A program made the translations under genes and the position numbers. Shown here one piece after another: positions 17,707-25,456 of a stretch of DNA of 64,000 nucleotides. The stretch spans positions 1-64,000 of the forward strand of contig JAHHIB010000022.1 of assembly GCA_019359075.1 (NCBI GenBank), in the 5' to 3' direction. Position 1 is the first letter of the stretch, and each line of letters opens with the position of its first letter. This stretch comes from Kalymmatonema hyalinum WJT4-NPBG1. GTDB taxonomy: Bacteria; Cyanobacteriota; Cyanobacteriia; Cyanobacteriales; Nostocaceae. The notes under the pieces were generated by a model that saw only the letters and a list, made by a program, of their open reading frames with translations, was not told the DNA's origin and ran no database searches.

Positions 17707-18651
17707 ATGAAAGCAGTCGTTATCCGTGAGTATGGCTCCCCTGAAGTGTTGCAGTACCAAGAGGTGGAGCCGCCAAAAATTAAGCCCGACCAGTTACTCG
17801 TTAAAGTTCGGGCAACTTGCGTTAATCCGGTTGATTGGAAAATTCGCAAGGGAATGTTGAAATTGATCACGGGTAACAAATTCCCGATGATTTTGGGGTT
17901 TGATTTGTCGGGAGATGTGGTGGAGGTGGGCTCACAAGTTACGCGCTTCAAGCCAGGAGATGCAATTTACGGAAACGTTGGTTTATTGGGAGGAGCTTAC
18001 GCAGAACTTGCAGCCGTCCCAGAAAAATCTGTCGCCCTGAAACCAACGAACATGACTTATGAAGAAGCAGCCTCTGTACCCGTAGCAGCCCTCACAGCCC
18101 TACAAGCCTTGCAAGACCTAGCCCATATCGAAGTAGGACAAACCGTGCTTATCAATGGCGCTTCTGGCGGTGTGGGGACTTTTGCTGTGCAAATCGCTAA
18201 GGCTTTAGGAGCAGAAATCACGGCAGTTTGCAGTACAAAAAACAGTGACTTGGTGAAATCTTTAGGAGCAGACCGCGTCATTGACTACACCCAACAAGAT
18301 TTTACCCAAGATACCGCACAGTACGACATCATTTTGGATGCGGTTGCTAAACAGTCGTTCTCTAGTTGTAAACAAGTTTTAAAACCCAACGGAATTTATG
18401 TAAATACACTCCCCACCCCTGAAACGATTGTGCAAAGTGTATTGACAGCGTTCATTCCCGGTAAAAAAGCCAAATTTATCTTAGAAACAGCTAGGAGTCA
18501 GGACTTGCTTTACCTGAAAGAGTTGATTGAGGCTGGTAAAATCCGTTCTGTGATTGACCGCACTTTTCCCCTACAAGAACTAGCTGCTGCTCATGCATAT
18601 AGCGAGAGCGAGCGAGCAGTGGGCAAAATAGCAATTACGGTTGCGGGTTAA
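17707..18651 (+). CDS. Zinc-free NADP-dependent quinone oxidoreductase (MDR family)
   Basis: A 314-residue medium-chain reductase: N-terminal GroES-like domain (MKAVVIREYGSPEVLQYQEV, NPVDWKIRKG) and a Rossmann domain with INGASGGVGTFAVQIAKALG (~141-160). No structural-zinc cysteine cluster is seen, which fits quinone or enone reductases. It sits on the plus strand between the divergent nifB and nifP regions, unlike most nif loci, and has its own terminator (18703-18728). A paralogue lies at 55665-56606. Likely role: NADPH-dependent reduction of quinones or reactive carbonyls; a link to nitrogen fixation is not shown. Confidence 0.85.
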   Translation: MKAVVIREYGSPEVLQYQEVEPPKIKPDQLLVKVRATCVNPVDWKIRKGMLKLITGNKFPMILGFDLSGDVVEVGSQVTRFKPGDAIYGNVGLLGGAYAELAAVPEKSVALKPTNMTYEEAASVPVAALTALQALQDLAHIEVGQTVLINGASGGVGTFAVQIAKALGAEITAVCSTKNSDLVKSLGADRVIDYTQQDFTQDTAQYDIILDAVAKQSFSSCKQVLKPNGIYVNTLPTPETIVQSVLTAFIPGKKAKFILETARSQDLLYLKELIEAGKIRSVIDRTFPLQELAAAHAYSESERAVGKIAITVAG

Positions 18652-18702
18652 TGTGTCAAAGTTTTGTAAAAACTATCAGAATAGAAGTCTGAAAGTATAC
18701 CA

Positions 18703-18728
18703 AAAAAGTCTGCAAAGGCAGGCTTTTT
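18703..18728 (+). terminator. Rho-independent terminator after the oxidoreductase
   Basis: AAAAAGTCTGC, loop AAAG, GCAGGCTTTTT: a stem of about 11 pairs including one G-U, ending in a T-run, 50 bases after the stop. Confidence 0.75.
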
Positions 18729-18776
18729 CATTGCTTGATTAAATAAGCGCGCAAAAGTCAATTGCTATGAAAATTA

Positions 18777-18842
18777 AACCACAGATGGACACAGATGGAC
18801 ACAGATAATTAACTAGTGTTTATTTGTGTTTATCTGTGGTTA
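18777..18842. repeat. ACCACAGATGGACACAGAT-type inverted repeat
   Basis: AACCACAGATGGACACAGAT with a tandem repeat of GGACACAGAT, facing GTTTATCTGTGGTT. A long imperfect hairpin. A related copy of the left arm is at 47951-47971. Such repeats are common in filamentous cyanobacteria. Confidence 0.65.
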
Positions 18843-18877
18843 TAAATATCAAATACAGACTTTTGCAAAAAATATCT

Positions 18878-18900
18878 TACTATGCATTTAATGCATAGTA
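18878..18900. repeat. Palindrome TACTATGCAT...ATGCATAGTA
   Basis: TACTATGCAT and ATGCATAGTA flank a 3-base centre, giving a 23-bp near-perfect dyad. Possible operator or hairpin; function unknown. Confidence 0.5.
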
Positions 18901-18999
18901 TTCTTGCAATTTATTCATATGAAACGGTCAATATGCCTGTCGCAAAGGATAAAATAGGTATAACAGTTAAGCAAACTACAACTATAAATATACAAAATA

Positions 19000-19013
19000 G
19001 TATCTATACTTAC
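19000..19013 (+). promoter_or_regulatory. NtcA-type site GTA-N8-TAC
   Basis: GTATCTATACTTAC matches the NtcA consensus GTAN8TAC exactly. At the usual +22 spacing the downstream hexamer is TAGCTC, one base from the TAN3T form. It lies about 440 bp upstream of nifP. Matches of this degeneracy occur by chance, so binding is unproven. Confidence 0.4.
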
Positions 19014-19214
19014 AGACAAAAACTGTTAGGCAAAATAGCTCGGCTTGTCTTTTCTTAATTGTAGGAATACAATAATAAATAGTAACTCGATATACAGAAT
19101 TTTTGGTTTTCATCTCGTTCGCCTGTTGTTTGAGTACAAGTGAAAAGTTGTTAATTTATGCAAAAATATCTTGCCTAAATCGCATCAAAGTCTTACAGGC
19201 AAGTGAATTGATAT

Positions 19215-19362
19215 TGAGTACACAAATACTTACCCCCCTCCCCCATAAATTCCAGTACCCCGGTCCTGAAAATACTAGTACCCCTACCCCAATAGAAATT
19301 TTAAATTTGCGTTATATCAAGGTTTAGGGCTGGTGAGTACAGCCTTAATCAATCCAATAAAT
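19215..19362 (+). promoter_or_regulatory. Conserved nifP upstream block (candidate CnfR element)
   Basis: In reverse complement it carries TGTACTCA at both ends (19334-19341 and 19215-19222), GGGGTAGGGGTACTAG (19275-19290) and TAAGTATTTGTGTACTCA (19215-19232), with AATCAATCCAATAAAT at its gene-proximal edge. These words and their order match the block upstream of nifB. It ends about 90 bp before the nifP start, and a CTGATATAA box follows at 19400-19408. Confidence 0.6.
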
Positions 19363-19399
19363 CCAATCGGCGTCGGATGTAAGCCGTCTTTGCAAACAC

Positions 19400-19408
19400 C
19401 TGATATAA
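19400..19408 (+). promoter_or_regulatory. Possible nifP -10 region (CTGATATAA)
   Basis: Same nine bases as at 16661-16669 before nifB, at nearly the same distance from the conserved block. Transcription starting a few bases downstream would give a nifP leader of about 35-40 nt. Confidence 0.45.
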
Positions 19409-19451
19409 GCAGAGAACGTAGCACACGGCTATTTTGAAAAAACCAGTACCG

Positions 19452-20210
19452 ATGCAACAGCCATTCGACCACATGAGGAATTCAAAGATTGCAAAAATGT
19501 TGGGTGATTATTCCAACCTGTTTTTTGCAATGCTTTCTGGCATTTCTTTTGAGCCAGTATTGACTGATTTTCGCATCATATTTGAACGAGATCCAGCAGC
19601 ATGCCATTGGCTGGAGGTGCTGCTTTGTTACCCTGGATTGCACGCACTATGTTTGCATCGCATTGCTCATTGGTTGCACCGACGTGGAGTGGCTTTTATC
19701 CCCCGCTTTATTTCTCACTTGGGACGGTTTTTTACAGGAATTGAAATTCATCCAGGTGCAGAGATTGGCAAAGGCGTATTTATTGACCACGGTATGGGCG
19801 TTGTGATTGGCGAAACCGCTATTGTGGGAGACTACACACTTATTTACCAGGATGTCACCCTTGGTGGAACTGGAAAAGAAAGTGGTAAGCGCCATCCTAC
19901 CTTGGGCAAAAATGTCGTTGTGGGAGCAGGTGCGAAAGTCTTAGGCAATATTGAGATTGGCGATCGCGTCCGCATCGGTGCAGGTTCGATTGTTTTGCGA
20001 AATGTCCCCGACTATTGCACTGTTGTGGGAATCCCGGGGCGGATTATTTCCTGCAAACAGGGCGAACAAGTTTCTCCCTTAGAACACGGAAAACTACCTG
20101 ATTTAGAAGCTGAAGTGTTTCGCTGTTTGCAAGAACGTATTGAGCAACTCGAACAAAAGCTGCAAACCCTTACAAGTCAAACAAAAGAACTGGTGACAAA
20201 GGAACGTTAA
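19452..20210 (+). CDS. nifP: Serine O-acetyltransferase of the nif cluster
   Basis: A CysE-like enzyme making O-acetylserine for cysteine, the sulfur source for NifS. N-terminal helical domain ([11 protein letters not shown], then [14 protein letters not shown]) and a left-handed beta-helix of hexapeptide repeats ([49 protein letters not shown]), with catalytic His in the IDHGMG and GKRHPTLG segments. ATG 19452 gives 252 residues; a TTG at 19434 is also in frame. A coiled, glutamine-rich tail (~220-252) follows. Position ahead of nifV-nifZ-nifT matches nifP in Anabaena. Regulated with nifB by the shared upstream block, probably. Confidence 0.9.
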   Translation: MQQPFDHMRNSKIAKMLGDYSNLFFAMLSGISFEPVLTDFRIIFERDPAACHWLEVLLCYPGLHALCLHRIAHWLHRRGVAFIPRFISHLGRFFTGIEIHPGAEIGKGVFIDHGMGVVIGETAIVGDYTLIYQDVTLGGTGKESGKRHPTLGKNVVVGAGAKVLGNIEIGDRVRIGAGSIVLRNVPDYCTVVGIPGRIISCKQGEQVSPLEHGKLPDLEAEVFRCLQERIEQLEQKLQTLTSQTKELVTKER

Positions 20211-20212
20211 CT

Positions 20213-20458
20213 ATGTTGCAATCCCGTAGTTTTCAAACCACAGCCGAGTATATTGTGCAAATTCCTATCAGCGATCGCTTTTCAATTTATCACCGCTTGC
20301 AAGAGTTAATGATTCCTTGTTGGTGTCTCTCTGATGGTTCTTTGCGGGTGCAAGTGAATAGTTGTTTAACAGCGATTCTCGTCCGTAGTACCGTACTGCA
20401 ATTTATGACAAGTCGCCGAGAATTAATCGATTGGCTAGAAAGATGTTGGCAGCTTTAA
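20213..20458 (+). CDS. Small conserved nif-cluster protein (asr1405-like)
   Basis: 81 residues, beginning 3 bases after the nifP stop, so translation is probably coupled. No recognised domain. An N-terminal hydrophilic part is followed by SIYHRLQELMIPCWCLSDGS and an Ile/Leu-rich middle, ending in WLERCWQL. Two cysteines (CWC) and one near the end could bind metal, but that is speculation. In Anabaena PCC 7120 the gene after nifP (asr1405) is of this size and position. Function unknown. Confidence 0.8.
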   Translation: MLQSRSFQTTAEYIVQIPISDRFSIYHRLQELMIPCWCLSDGSLRVQVNSCLTAILVRSTVLQFMTSRRELIDWLERCWQL

Positions 20459-20645
20459 ATTTTTGACTACCTCAATTCTGGTGAATCTGAAATAAGAACT
20501 ATGAAAACAGGTGTGAAGTGTGAAAAGAAGTATGAAGGTGAAATATAAAGATTTTTCTTATACCTTATAGGAAGCCTTGCGGAGGGCGTCTAAATTCTTT
20601 ATCTTTAAACCTTGCTCCTTCATTCTTTTTGTGAAAACTTGTATT

Positions 20646-20843
20646 ATGGCGAACCGTCACAGTGATATAAAACTCATTGATTTTTTACAAACTGAACTCG
20701 CACTTTCAACTGTGGATATTTCTGTAGCACTACGCAAGCACGAGTTAGATAATAGTCCCTTAGCAATGCTTCTTTGGCAGTATGGTTTAGTTGACATACA
20801 ACAGTTAGAACGCATCTTTGATTGGCTGGAAGAGCAAGTTTAA
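20646..20843 (+). CDS. DUF2949 family small protein (asr1406-like)
   Basis: 65 residues from ATG 20646 (MANRHSDIKLIDFLQ); the frame is open further upstream, but that extension reads through spacer and repeat sequence. Text such as ELALSTVDISVALRKHE, LAMLLWQYGLVDIQQLERIFDWL is characteristic of DUF2949, a short helical family found in cyanobacteria, often near nif genes. It corresponds in position to asr1406 of Anabaena. Role unknown; conservation of position suggests a part in nitrogenase maturation or regulation. Confidence 0.8.
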   Translation: MANRHSDIKLIDFLQTELALSTVDISVALRKHELDNSPLAMLLWQYGLVDIQQLERIFDWLEEQV

Positions 20844-21002
20844 GCGATCCAAAATACGAAACAGCAATCATGTCAAGTATCTTAATATTGCTATTGTGTC
20901 AATTCAATGAAGGATACTTAGGGAATATCTCCGTCATGCTAGTGATATTAACTACAGTGTAACGAAGAAAATGATTTGAAAAATTTCAGGGAGGATATGA
21001 CG

Positions 21003-21125
21003 ATGATTTCTACTTTAATTGCCGGATTAAGCATCTTGTTTTTTTCAGGAATGGCTAATACCTATTTCAGTGAAATGCTATTTTCTGACACAGAACTTCC
21101 ATCTGACAAGAATAATAAATTTTAG
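21003..21125 (+). CDS. Candidate 40-residue membrane peptide
   Basis: An ATG at 21003 lies 8 bases after a strong ribosome site (AGGGAGG, 20988-20994) and opens 40 codons. The peptide starts MISTLIAGLSILFFSGMANT, one hydrophobic segment long enough to cross a membrane, and ends in a charged tail (LPSDKNNKF). A second in-frame ATG is at 20997. It lies between the DUF2949 gene and nifV. No homologue comes to mind. The good ribosome site and the clean single-TM pattern make it worth listing. Confidence 0.5.
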   Translation: MISTLIAGLSILFFSGMANTYFSEMLFSDTELPSDKNNKF

Positions 21126-21676
21126 TTGATACAAAATTCTTGTTTGATGCCATACAGATGGAACAAGAATTATCAATTATAAATAATGAAGGATGAATTA
21201 TGAATAGTGATATTTTTGATGAGAACTCAGAACATAGAATTCATAATTAGTGAATATGCCTACGAATTCATCCCAGGGATTTGACAACGAAAGTGTGATT
21301 CATCAACCTGTAAATTTCTTACGGTTTTCAATTGGGTGCAATACATCAAAGAATTAACGAACCGCAAATGGACAAAGCATTGGACGCAGATGTAGACGCC
21401 TGAAAGGTGGTGAGACAGCGCTGCAGGAGGGTTTCCCTCCGTAGGCGACTGCGTAAGCGCAAGCGCACGCCAAGGGCGAACGCGCAGCGTGTCCGAAGGA
21501 CATACCCGAAGGGCTTCCCGCAGGGTACTTGTACTTGATCCGGATGATAACAGCTATAGTTGCTGTGCATTCTGGCTCAACACCCAATCGCCAAAAAACC
21601 ATTTTGAGTTCTTACCGTAGGAGTTCTGAGTTCTTTCTTCGTCATCATTCATCATTATCCAAGAGGTTTTTACAAG
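21126..21676. other. nifV upstream spacer with dispersed repeat
   Basis: No gene. It holds the GC-rich repeat at 21418-21531 and, close to nifV, a weak AAGAGG ribosome site (21661-21666). No obvious promoter motif; nifV may be read from the nifP promoter or from an undetected one. Confidence 0.4.
21418..21531. repeat. Dispersed GC-rich palindromic repeat, copy 2
   Basis: GCGCTGCAGGAGGGTTTCCC at its start, then CTCCGTAGGCGACTGCG, GTGTCCGAAGGACATACCCG and AAGGGCTTCCCGCAGGG. Internal dyads allow several stacked hairpins. Related to 11139-11222. Confidence 0.75.
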
Positions 21677-22813
21677 ATGAATCAAGTCTTAATAAATGAC
21701 ACAACACTGCGCGACGGCGAACAAGCAGCAGGAGTTGCCTTCAACTTAGAAGAGAAAGTTGCGATCGCCAAATTTCTCGATGCGATCGGCGTTCATGAAA
21801 TAGAAGTCGGTATTCCGGCGATGGGTAAGGAAGAAACACGAGCGATATCAGCAATTGCTGAGGCGGGTTTGCAAGCCAAACTGCTTGGCTGGAACCGCGC
21901 GGTGATTTCTGATATCCAGGCTTCTATGGCTTGTGGTTTGAAGCGAGTGCATATTGCCATTCCCGTTTCTGGAATCCAAATTGCTGCCAAATTTCACGGT
22001 CAATGGCGGATAACTTTGCAACAACTCAAAGACAGTATTAGCTTCGCCGTTGATAAAGGTCTTTGGGTTGCTGTAGGAGGAGAAGATGCTTCTAGAGCTG
22101 ATGAAAGCTTCCTCCTAGACGTAGCACAATATGCCCAAGAATGGGGTGCATCGCGGTTTCGCTTCTGTGACACAGTAGGCGTTCTTGACCCATTCAGCAC
22201 ATATGCGAAAGTAAGACGACTGGTGACGGCTTTGTTAATTCCCGTAGAGGTTCACACTCACAATGATTTTGGTCTAGCAACTGCCAATGCCCTTGCTGGT
22301 ATCAAAGGTGGAGCTTTATCGGTGAATACAACGGTGAATGGGCTGGGTGAAAGAGCGGGAAATGCAGCTTTAGAAGAAGTTGTCATGGCTCTCAAACGTA
22401 TCTACGGCGTTAATGTGGGTCTTGACACTCCTCGTTTATTAGAATTGTCTCGACTTGTCGCAGCAGCATCAGGGAGCAATGTTCCGCCTTGGAAGGCAAT
22501 TGTGGGTGAAAATACCTTTGCTCACGAAGCAGGTATTCATGCTCACGGCGTACTGCAAAACCCCATGACTTACGAACCGTTTGCTCCTGAAGAGGTAGGG
22601 TGGGAACGACGTTTGGTTGTGGGTAAGCATTCTGGTAGGCATTTGTTGTCTAGTGTGCTACAGCAGCACGGCATTTTTTTGAATTCGCAAGAAACTCAAT
22701 CTGTTTTGGAGGTGGTACGACAAGAGTCGGTAGAGAAAAAACGTAGCTTAAGCGTACAGGAACTATTGAATTTGGTACGAGAACAACAGAGGTATTCTCA
22801 TGCGATCAGATGA
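21677..22813 (+). CDS. nifV: Homocitrate synthase
   Basis: NifV condenses acetyl-CoA with 2-oxoglutarate to (R)-homocitrate, the organic ligand of FeMo-co. The 378-residue TIM-barrel protein opens with the signature [17 protein letters not shown], has the metal-binding [13 protein letters not shown] (~193-205), and [16 protein letters not shown]. Length normal. Start ATG 21677 follows AAGAGG. Its stop overlaps nifZ by 14 bases. Consistent with nifV1 of Anabaena by position. Confidence 0.95.
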   Translation: MNQVLINDTTLRDGEQAAGVAFNLEEKVAIAKFLDAIGVHEIEVGIPAMGKEETRAISAIAEAGLQAKLLGWNRAVISDIQASMACGLKRVHIAIPVSGIQIAAKFHGQWRITLQQLKDSISFAVDKGLWVAVGGEDASRADESFLLDVAQYAQEWGASRFRFCDTVGVLDPFSTYAKVRRLVTALLIPVEVHTHNDFGLATANALAGIKGGALSVNTTVNGLGERAGNAALEEVVMALKRIYGVNVGLDTPRLLELSRLVAAASGSNVPPWKAIVGENTFAHEAGIHAHGVLQNPMTYEPFAPEEVGWERRLVVGKHSGRHLLSSVLQQHGIFLNSQETQSVLEVVRQESVEKKRSLSVQELLNLVREQQRYSHAIR

Positions 22814-23084
22814 ATTAGAGCTAGATCAGCAACCCGCCTTTAACATCGGTGATAAAGTCCGACTCCGCAAAATGATCAAGAACGATGGTACTTTTCCCGG
22901 TCAAGAGATTGGGGTCATCTTGGCGAAAAAGGGAGATATCGGCTACGTAGCTAGTATAGGCACATATTTACAAAGATCCTATATTTATGCTGTGCATTTT
23001 TTGCATACTGGATTTGTCGTAGGTTGTGTCAAAAAAGAATTAGAACTTGTTGAGAAGGAACAAGAGGTTGTTGAGGAAGCCTAG
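22800..23084 (+). CDS. nifZ: NifZ
   Basis: A 94-residue NifZ-domain protein that assists P-cluster formation in MoFe protein. The SH3-like core reads [59 protein letters not shown]. It overlaps nifV by 14 bases, so it is probably translated by coupling. The acidic C-terminal tail ([10 protein letters not shown]) is usual. Confidence 0.93.
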   Translation: MRSDELELDQQPAFNIGDKVRLRKMIKNDGTFPGQEIGVILAKKGDIGYVASIGTYLQRSYIYAVHFLHTGFVVGCVKKELELVEKEQEVVEEA

Positions 23085-23163
23085 CAAACTTCTTTTCCTG
23101 AACAGAAATTAAGACATTTCACCAATACATTAATATCACTACTAGGAAGCGGGAAAACTAGAG

Positions 23164-23367
23164 ATGAAAGTTATGCTGCGTCATAATGCTGCTGGAACTT
23201 TGATTGCTTACGTTGCGAAGAAAGACCTTGAAGAAGAAGTTGTTAAACAAACGGAAGGAGCAGAAGGCAAGATTTTTACTTTAGCAAATGGTTGGGAATT
23301 AGAATTTTCTAATTTGCCAGATCCGCTACAGTTACCGCAGACTTATGAGGCTAAACGTCTCTCGTAA
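23164..23367 (+). CDS. nifT: NifT/FixU
   Basis: A 67-residue NifT-family protein: MKVMLRHNAAGTLIAYVAKK, DLEEEV, then FTLANGWELEF. NifT is conserved in nif operons but its biochemical role is not settled. It starts 80 bp after nifZ, as usual in Nostocales, and ends the nifP-nifT group. Confidence 0.92.
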   Translation: MKVMLRHNAAGTLIAYVAKKDLEEEVVKQTEGAEGKIFTLANGWELEFSNLPDPLQLPQTYEAKRLS

Positions 23368-23420
23368 CTCAACGCTTGTCTCAATTACACTTTTTTTATC
23401 AAGACTGTTCTTAGTCATTC

Positions 23421-23527
23421 GTGAGCCAGCGCAACCAAGTTGGTTTCCAACTGGGCGGCGACTGGCGTTCACCGTTCGGCAAAGCCGTGGCGTCAGCCAT
23501 AGGTGTGCCGAAGGCATACCCGAAGGG
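23421..23527. repeat. Dispersed GC-rich palindromic repeat, copy 3
   Basis: GAGCCAGCGCAACCAAGTTG, GGTTTCCAACTGGGCGGCGA and CTGGCGTTCACC, then GTGTGCCGAAGGCATACCCG. Shares its end words with copies 1 and 2. It lies between nifT and the next gene. Confidence 0.65.
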
Positions 23528-23607
23528 TCTTTTGGAAATGCAAATGACTCATGACAAAGGACGATCCATATGAAAAATTTACGAAAAACTTTACGAATTT
23601 AAATAAC

Positions 23608-24162
23608 ATGAGTCATCATTACCTAAAATTATCTGAATTTAACCTTGAGGGACAGTTTGTTGGCTTTGTAGGTGATACCCCAGGGAAATTTAAATACCTG
23701 CGATTGGCATTAGAATCCGAGGATCTGGAAATTAAAATCCCTAAGGAGTTGCGTCAATTTCTGAGCATATCCTTAGTTCCTGGTGAGCAAATTCGTGTCT
23801 TTGGTATTAGTAAGTTAGACACACACACAGGCGAAATCAAACTAAAAGCTTTTGGGGTGACACCAATTGGTGTTTGTCCAAATCAAGAAATCCCTCTTCA
23901 ACAACGAAAGTCTCTTCCCAAAGCTAAGATTTTAGTCTGTCAAAAATCTGGTTGCATAAAGCGGGGTGGAAAAGCGCTATTGTCAGAATTAGAAAAGATG
24001 TTGTATGAGCATGGTTTGTCTGACCAAGTTATCATTGAGCAAACTGGCTGTTTCAAATGTTGTAAAAGCGCACCCAATTATATTTTGCAAATTGGGACAA
24101 AAGAATATAAAAAGATTCATCCAGAGGCGATCGTATCTTTGTTAGAAAGTTACTTGAGTTAA
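23608..24162 (+). CDS. 2Fe-2S thioredoxin-like ferredoxin domain protein
   Basis: 184 residues from ATG 23608 (MSHHYLKLSEF). The open frame extends to 23551, but that extension comes from spacer sequence. The first ~100 residues form an OB-like beta domain (LEGQFVGFVGDTPGKFKYLRL). The second half is the (2Fe-2S) thioredoxin-like ferredoxin fold with CQKSGCIKRGG (~112) and TGCFKCCKSAPN (~147), giving four usable cysteines. Redox partner unknown. Co-directional with nifT but separated by 240 bp that include a repeat, so it may be independent. A terminator follows. Confidence 0.85.
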   Translation: MSHHYLKLSEFNLEGQFVGFVGDTPGKFKYLRLALESEDLEIKIPKELRQFLSISLVPGEQIRVFGISKLDTHTGEIKLKAFGVTPIGVCPNQEIPLQQRKSLPKAKILVCQKSGCIKRGGKALLSELEKMLYEHGLSDQVIIEQTGCFKCCKSAPNYILQIGTKEYKKIHPEAIVSLLESYLS

Positions 24163-24186
24163 GCTGTCTACGGTGTAGAAGCCACA

Positions 24187-24217
24187 GATACCCGACTTCT
24201 CTAAGAAGTCGGGTATC
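24187..24217. terminator. Bidirectional terminator hairpin
   Basis: GATACCCGACTTCT pairs perfectly with AGAAGTCGGGTATC over a 3-base loop (14-bp stem), then TTGTTTATT. It separates the plus-strand ferredoxin gene from the convergent adenosine deaminase gene. Confidence 0.85.
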
Positions 24218-24227
24218 TTGTTTATTA

Positions 24228-25259
24228 CTATAGTAAAAACGCCTGCCACTCGGCGCGATACACGGCTTTTTCCGCTTCGCTTAAAAAACTGGCTTCGAGT
24301 GTATTGAGATTCAACTGCCAAAGTTCTTCCCAGGAAAAACCTTGAGCAGCCAGCGTCAGATATTCGTTATTCAAGCTGGTGGAAAACATAGGTGGATCGT
24401 CGGAATTGAGCGTGCAGTATAGTCCTGCATCAATCATTTGACGGATTGGATGCGGTTGATCAGGCGGTACGATACCCAAGCAGTAGTTACTTTGTGGTGA
24501 GACTTCAAGTGGTATCTGACTGCGACGTAGTTCCTCAACGAGTTCTGCATCTTCTAAACATCTGATTCCGTGTCCGATGCGTTCTGCTTGCAAACTTTTG
24601 ATCGCACCACGAATACTTTGCGCTCCATCCGCTTCGCCAGCATGAGCTACCACTCGAAGTCCTTGTCTTTTGGCTTCCTGATAAGTTTCAGCAAAACCCT
24701 CCGGTGGGTTTCCTGCTTCTATTCCACCCAAACCAAGACCAATAAAAATTCCTTTTTCCTGACCTTTAAGGGCAAACTCTAAAACTTTGGTTTGTGTGTC
24801 TGGGTATTCCCGCGAGATATCAGCAATAAACTTCACACGGCAGTTGTATTTAGCTCCGCCTGTAGCAATTCCGGCAGCTAGGGCAGCAAGTAATTCATCA
24901 TCTGTTAATTTTTCAGAATGTAGCGAAACACTCAGAAAAACTTCGCTGTAGCGAATATTTTGCTCTGATTGATGCTTGATGAATCGCTCTATCATCAAGA
25001 TATAATCGTCAGGTGTTTGTATACACTCGCTTGCAGTAGTATAAACCTGAATGAAATGATTAAAATCACGAAACTGGTAGAATTTTTTCCATTCATCAAG
25101 TGATGTTACAGGTAATTCCACCTGATTCCGCTTAGCCATATCATAAATGGTTTCTGCATCAGTTGCTCCTTCAAGATGCACGTGAATTTCTACTTTAGGC
25201 ATGGCTTGAAGGCGATGAGCTAGTGTTGAAGAAATCGGTATAGAAGTGTAAGATTCCAT
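24228..25259 (-). CDS. add: Adenosine deaminase
   Basis: A 343-residue Zn-dependent deaminase converting adenosine to inosine. Metal and catalytic motifs: PKVEIHVHLEGA (~20-31, HxH), VVAHAGEADG (~203-212), ERIGHGIRC and NSDDPPMFST (~291-300). Complete. Some members of this family act on adenine or other purines, so the exact substrate is not fixed by sequence alone. It converges on the ferredoxin gene at a shared terminator and stands alone as a transcription unit. Confidence 0.9.
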   Translation of the reverse strand: MESYTSIPISSTLAHRLQAMPKVEIHVHLEGATDAETIYDMAKRNQVELPVTSLDEWKKFYQFRDFNHFIQVYTTASECIQTPDDYILMIERFIKHQSEQNIRYSEVFLSVSLHSEKLTDDELLAALAAGIATGGAKYNCRVKFIADISREYPDTQTKVLEFALKGQEKGIFIGLGLGGIEAGNPPEGFAETYQEAKRQGLRVVAHAGEADGAQSIRGAIKSLQAERIGHGIRCLEDAELVEELRRSQIPLEVSPQSNYCLGIVPPDQPHPIRQMIDAGLYCTLNSDDPPMFSTSLNNEYLTLAAQGFSWEELWQLNLNTLEASFLSEAEKAVYRAEWQAFLL

Positions 25260-25376
25260 AAAATGTTAAACTGCAAGCGAATCTTATGATATTTTGCCTT
25301 CTGCCTTGTGATAACGACAATTTTTAACGCCAGCCTACTTATAGGACTCCTCCGCAGATTTTTGAACGACACGTAA

Positions 25377-25437
25377 GGTGGGCAGTGCTTAGCAAAACCT
25401 AGATGTAGTCGGCAAAATACGGTAAGCACTGCCCACC
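25377..25437. repeat. Inverted repeat (GGTGGGCAGTGCTTA)
   Basis: GGTGGGCAGTGCTTA (25377-25391) and its exact complement (25423-25437) form a 15-bp stem with a 31-base loop, located just downstream of the kinase stop. A degenerate relative occurs at about 48297-48320. It could act as a terminator; it looks more like a dispersed repeat. Confidence 0.65.
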
Positions 25438-25456
25438 CTACAATACTTAAAATTTT

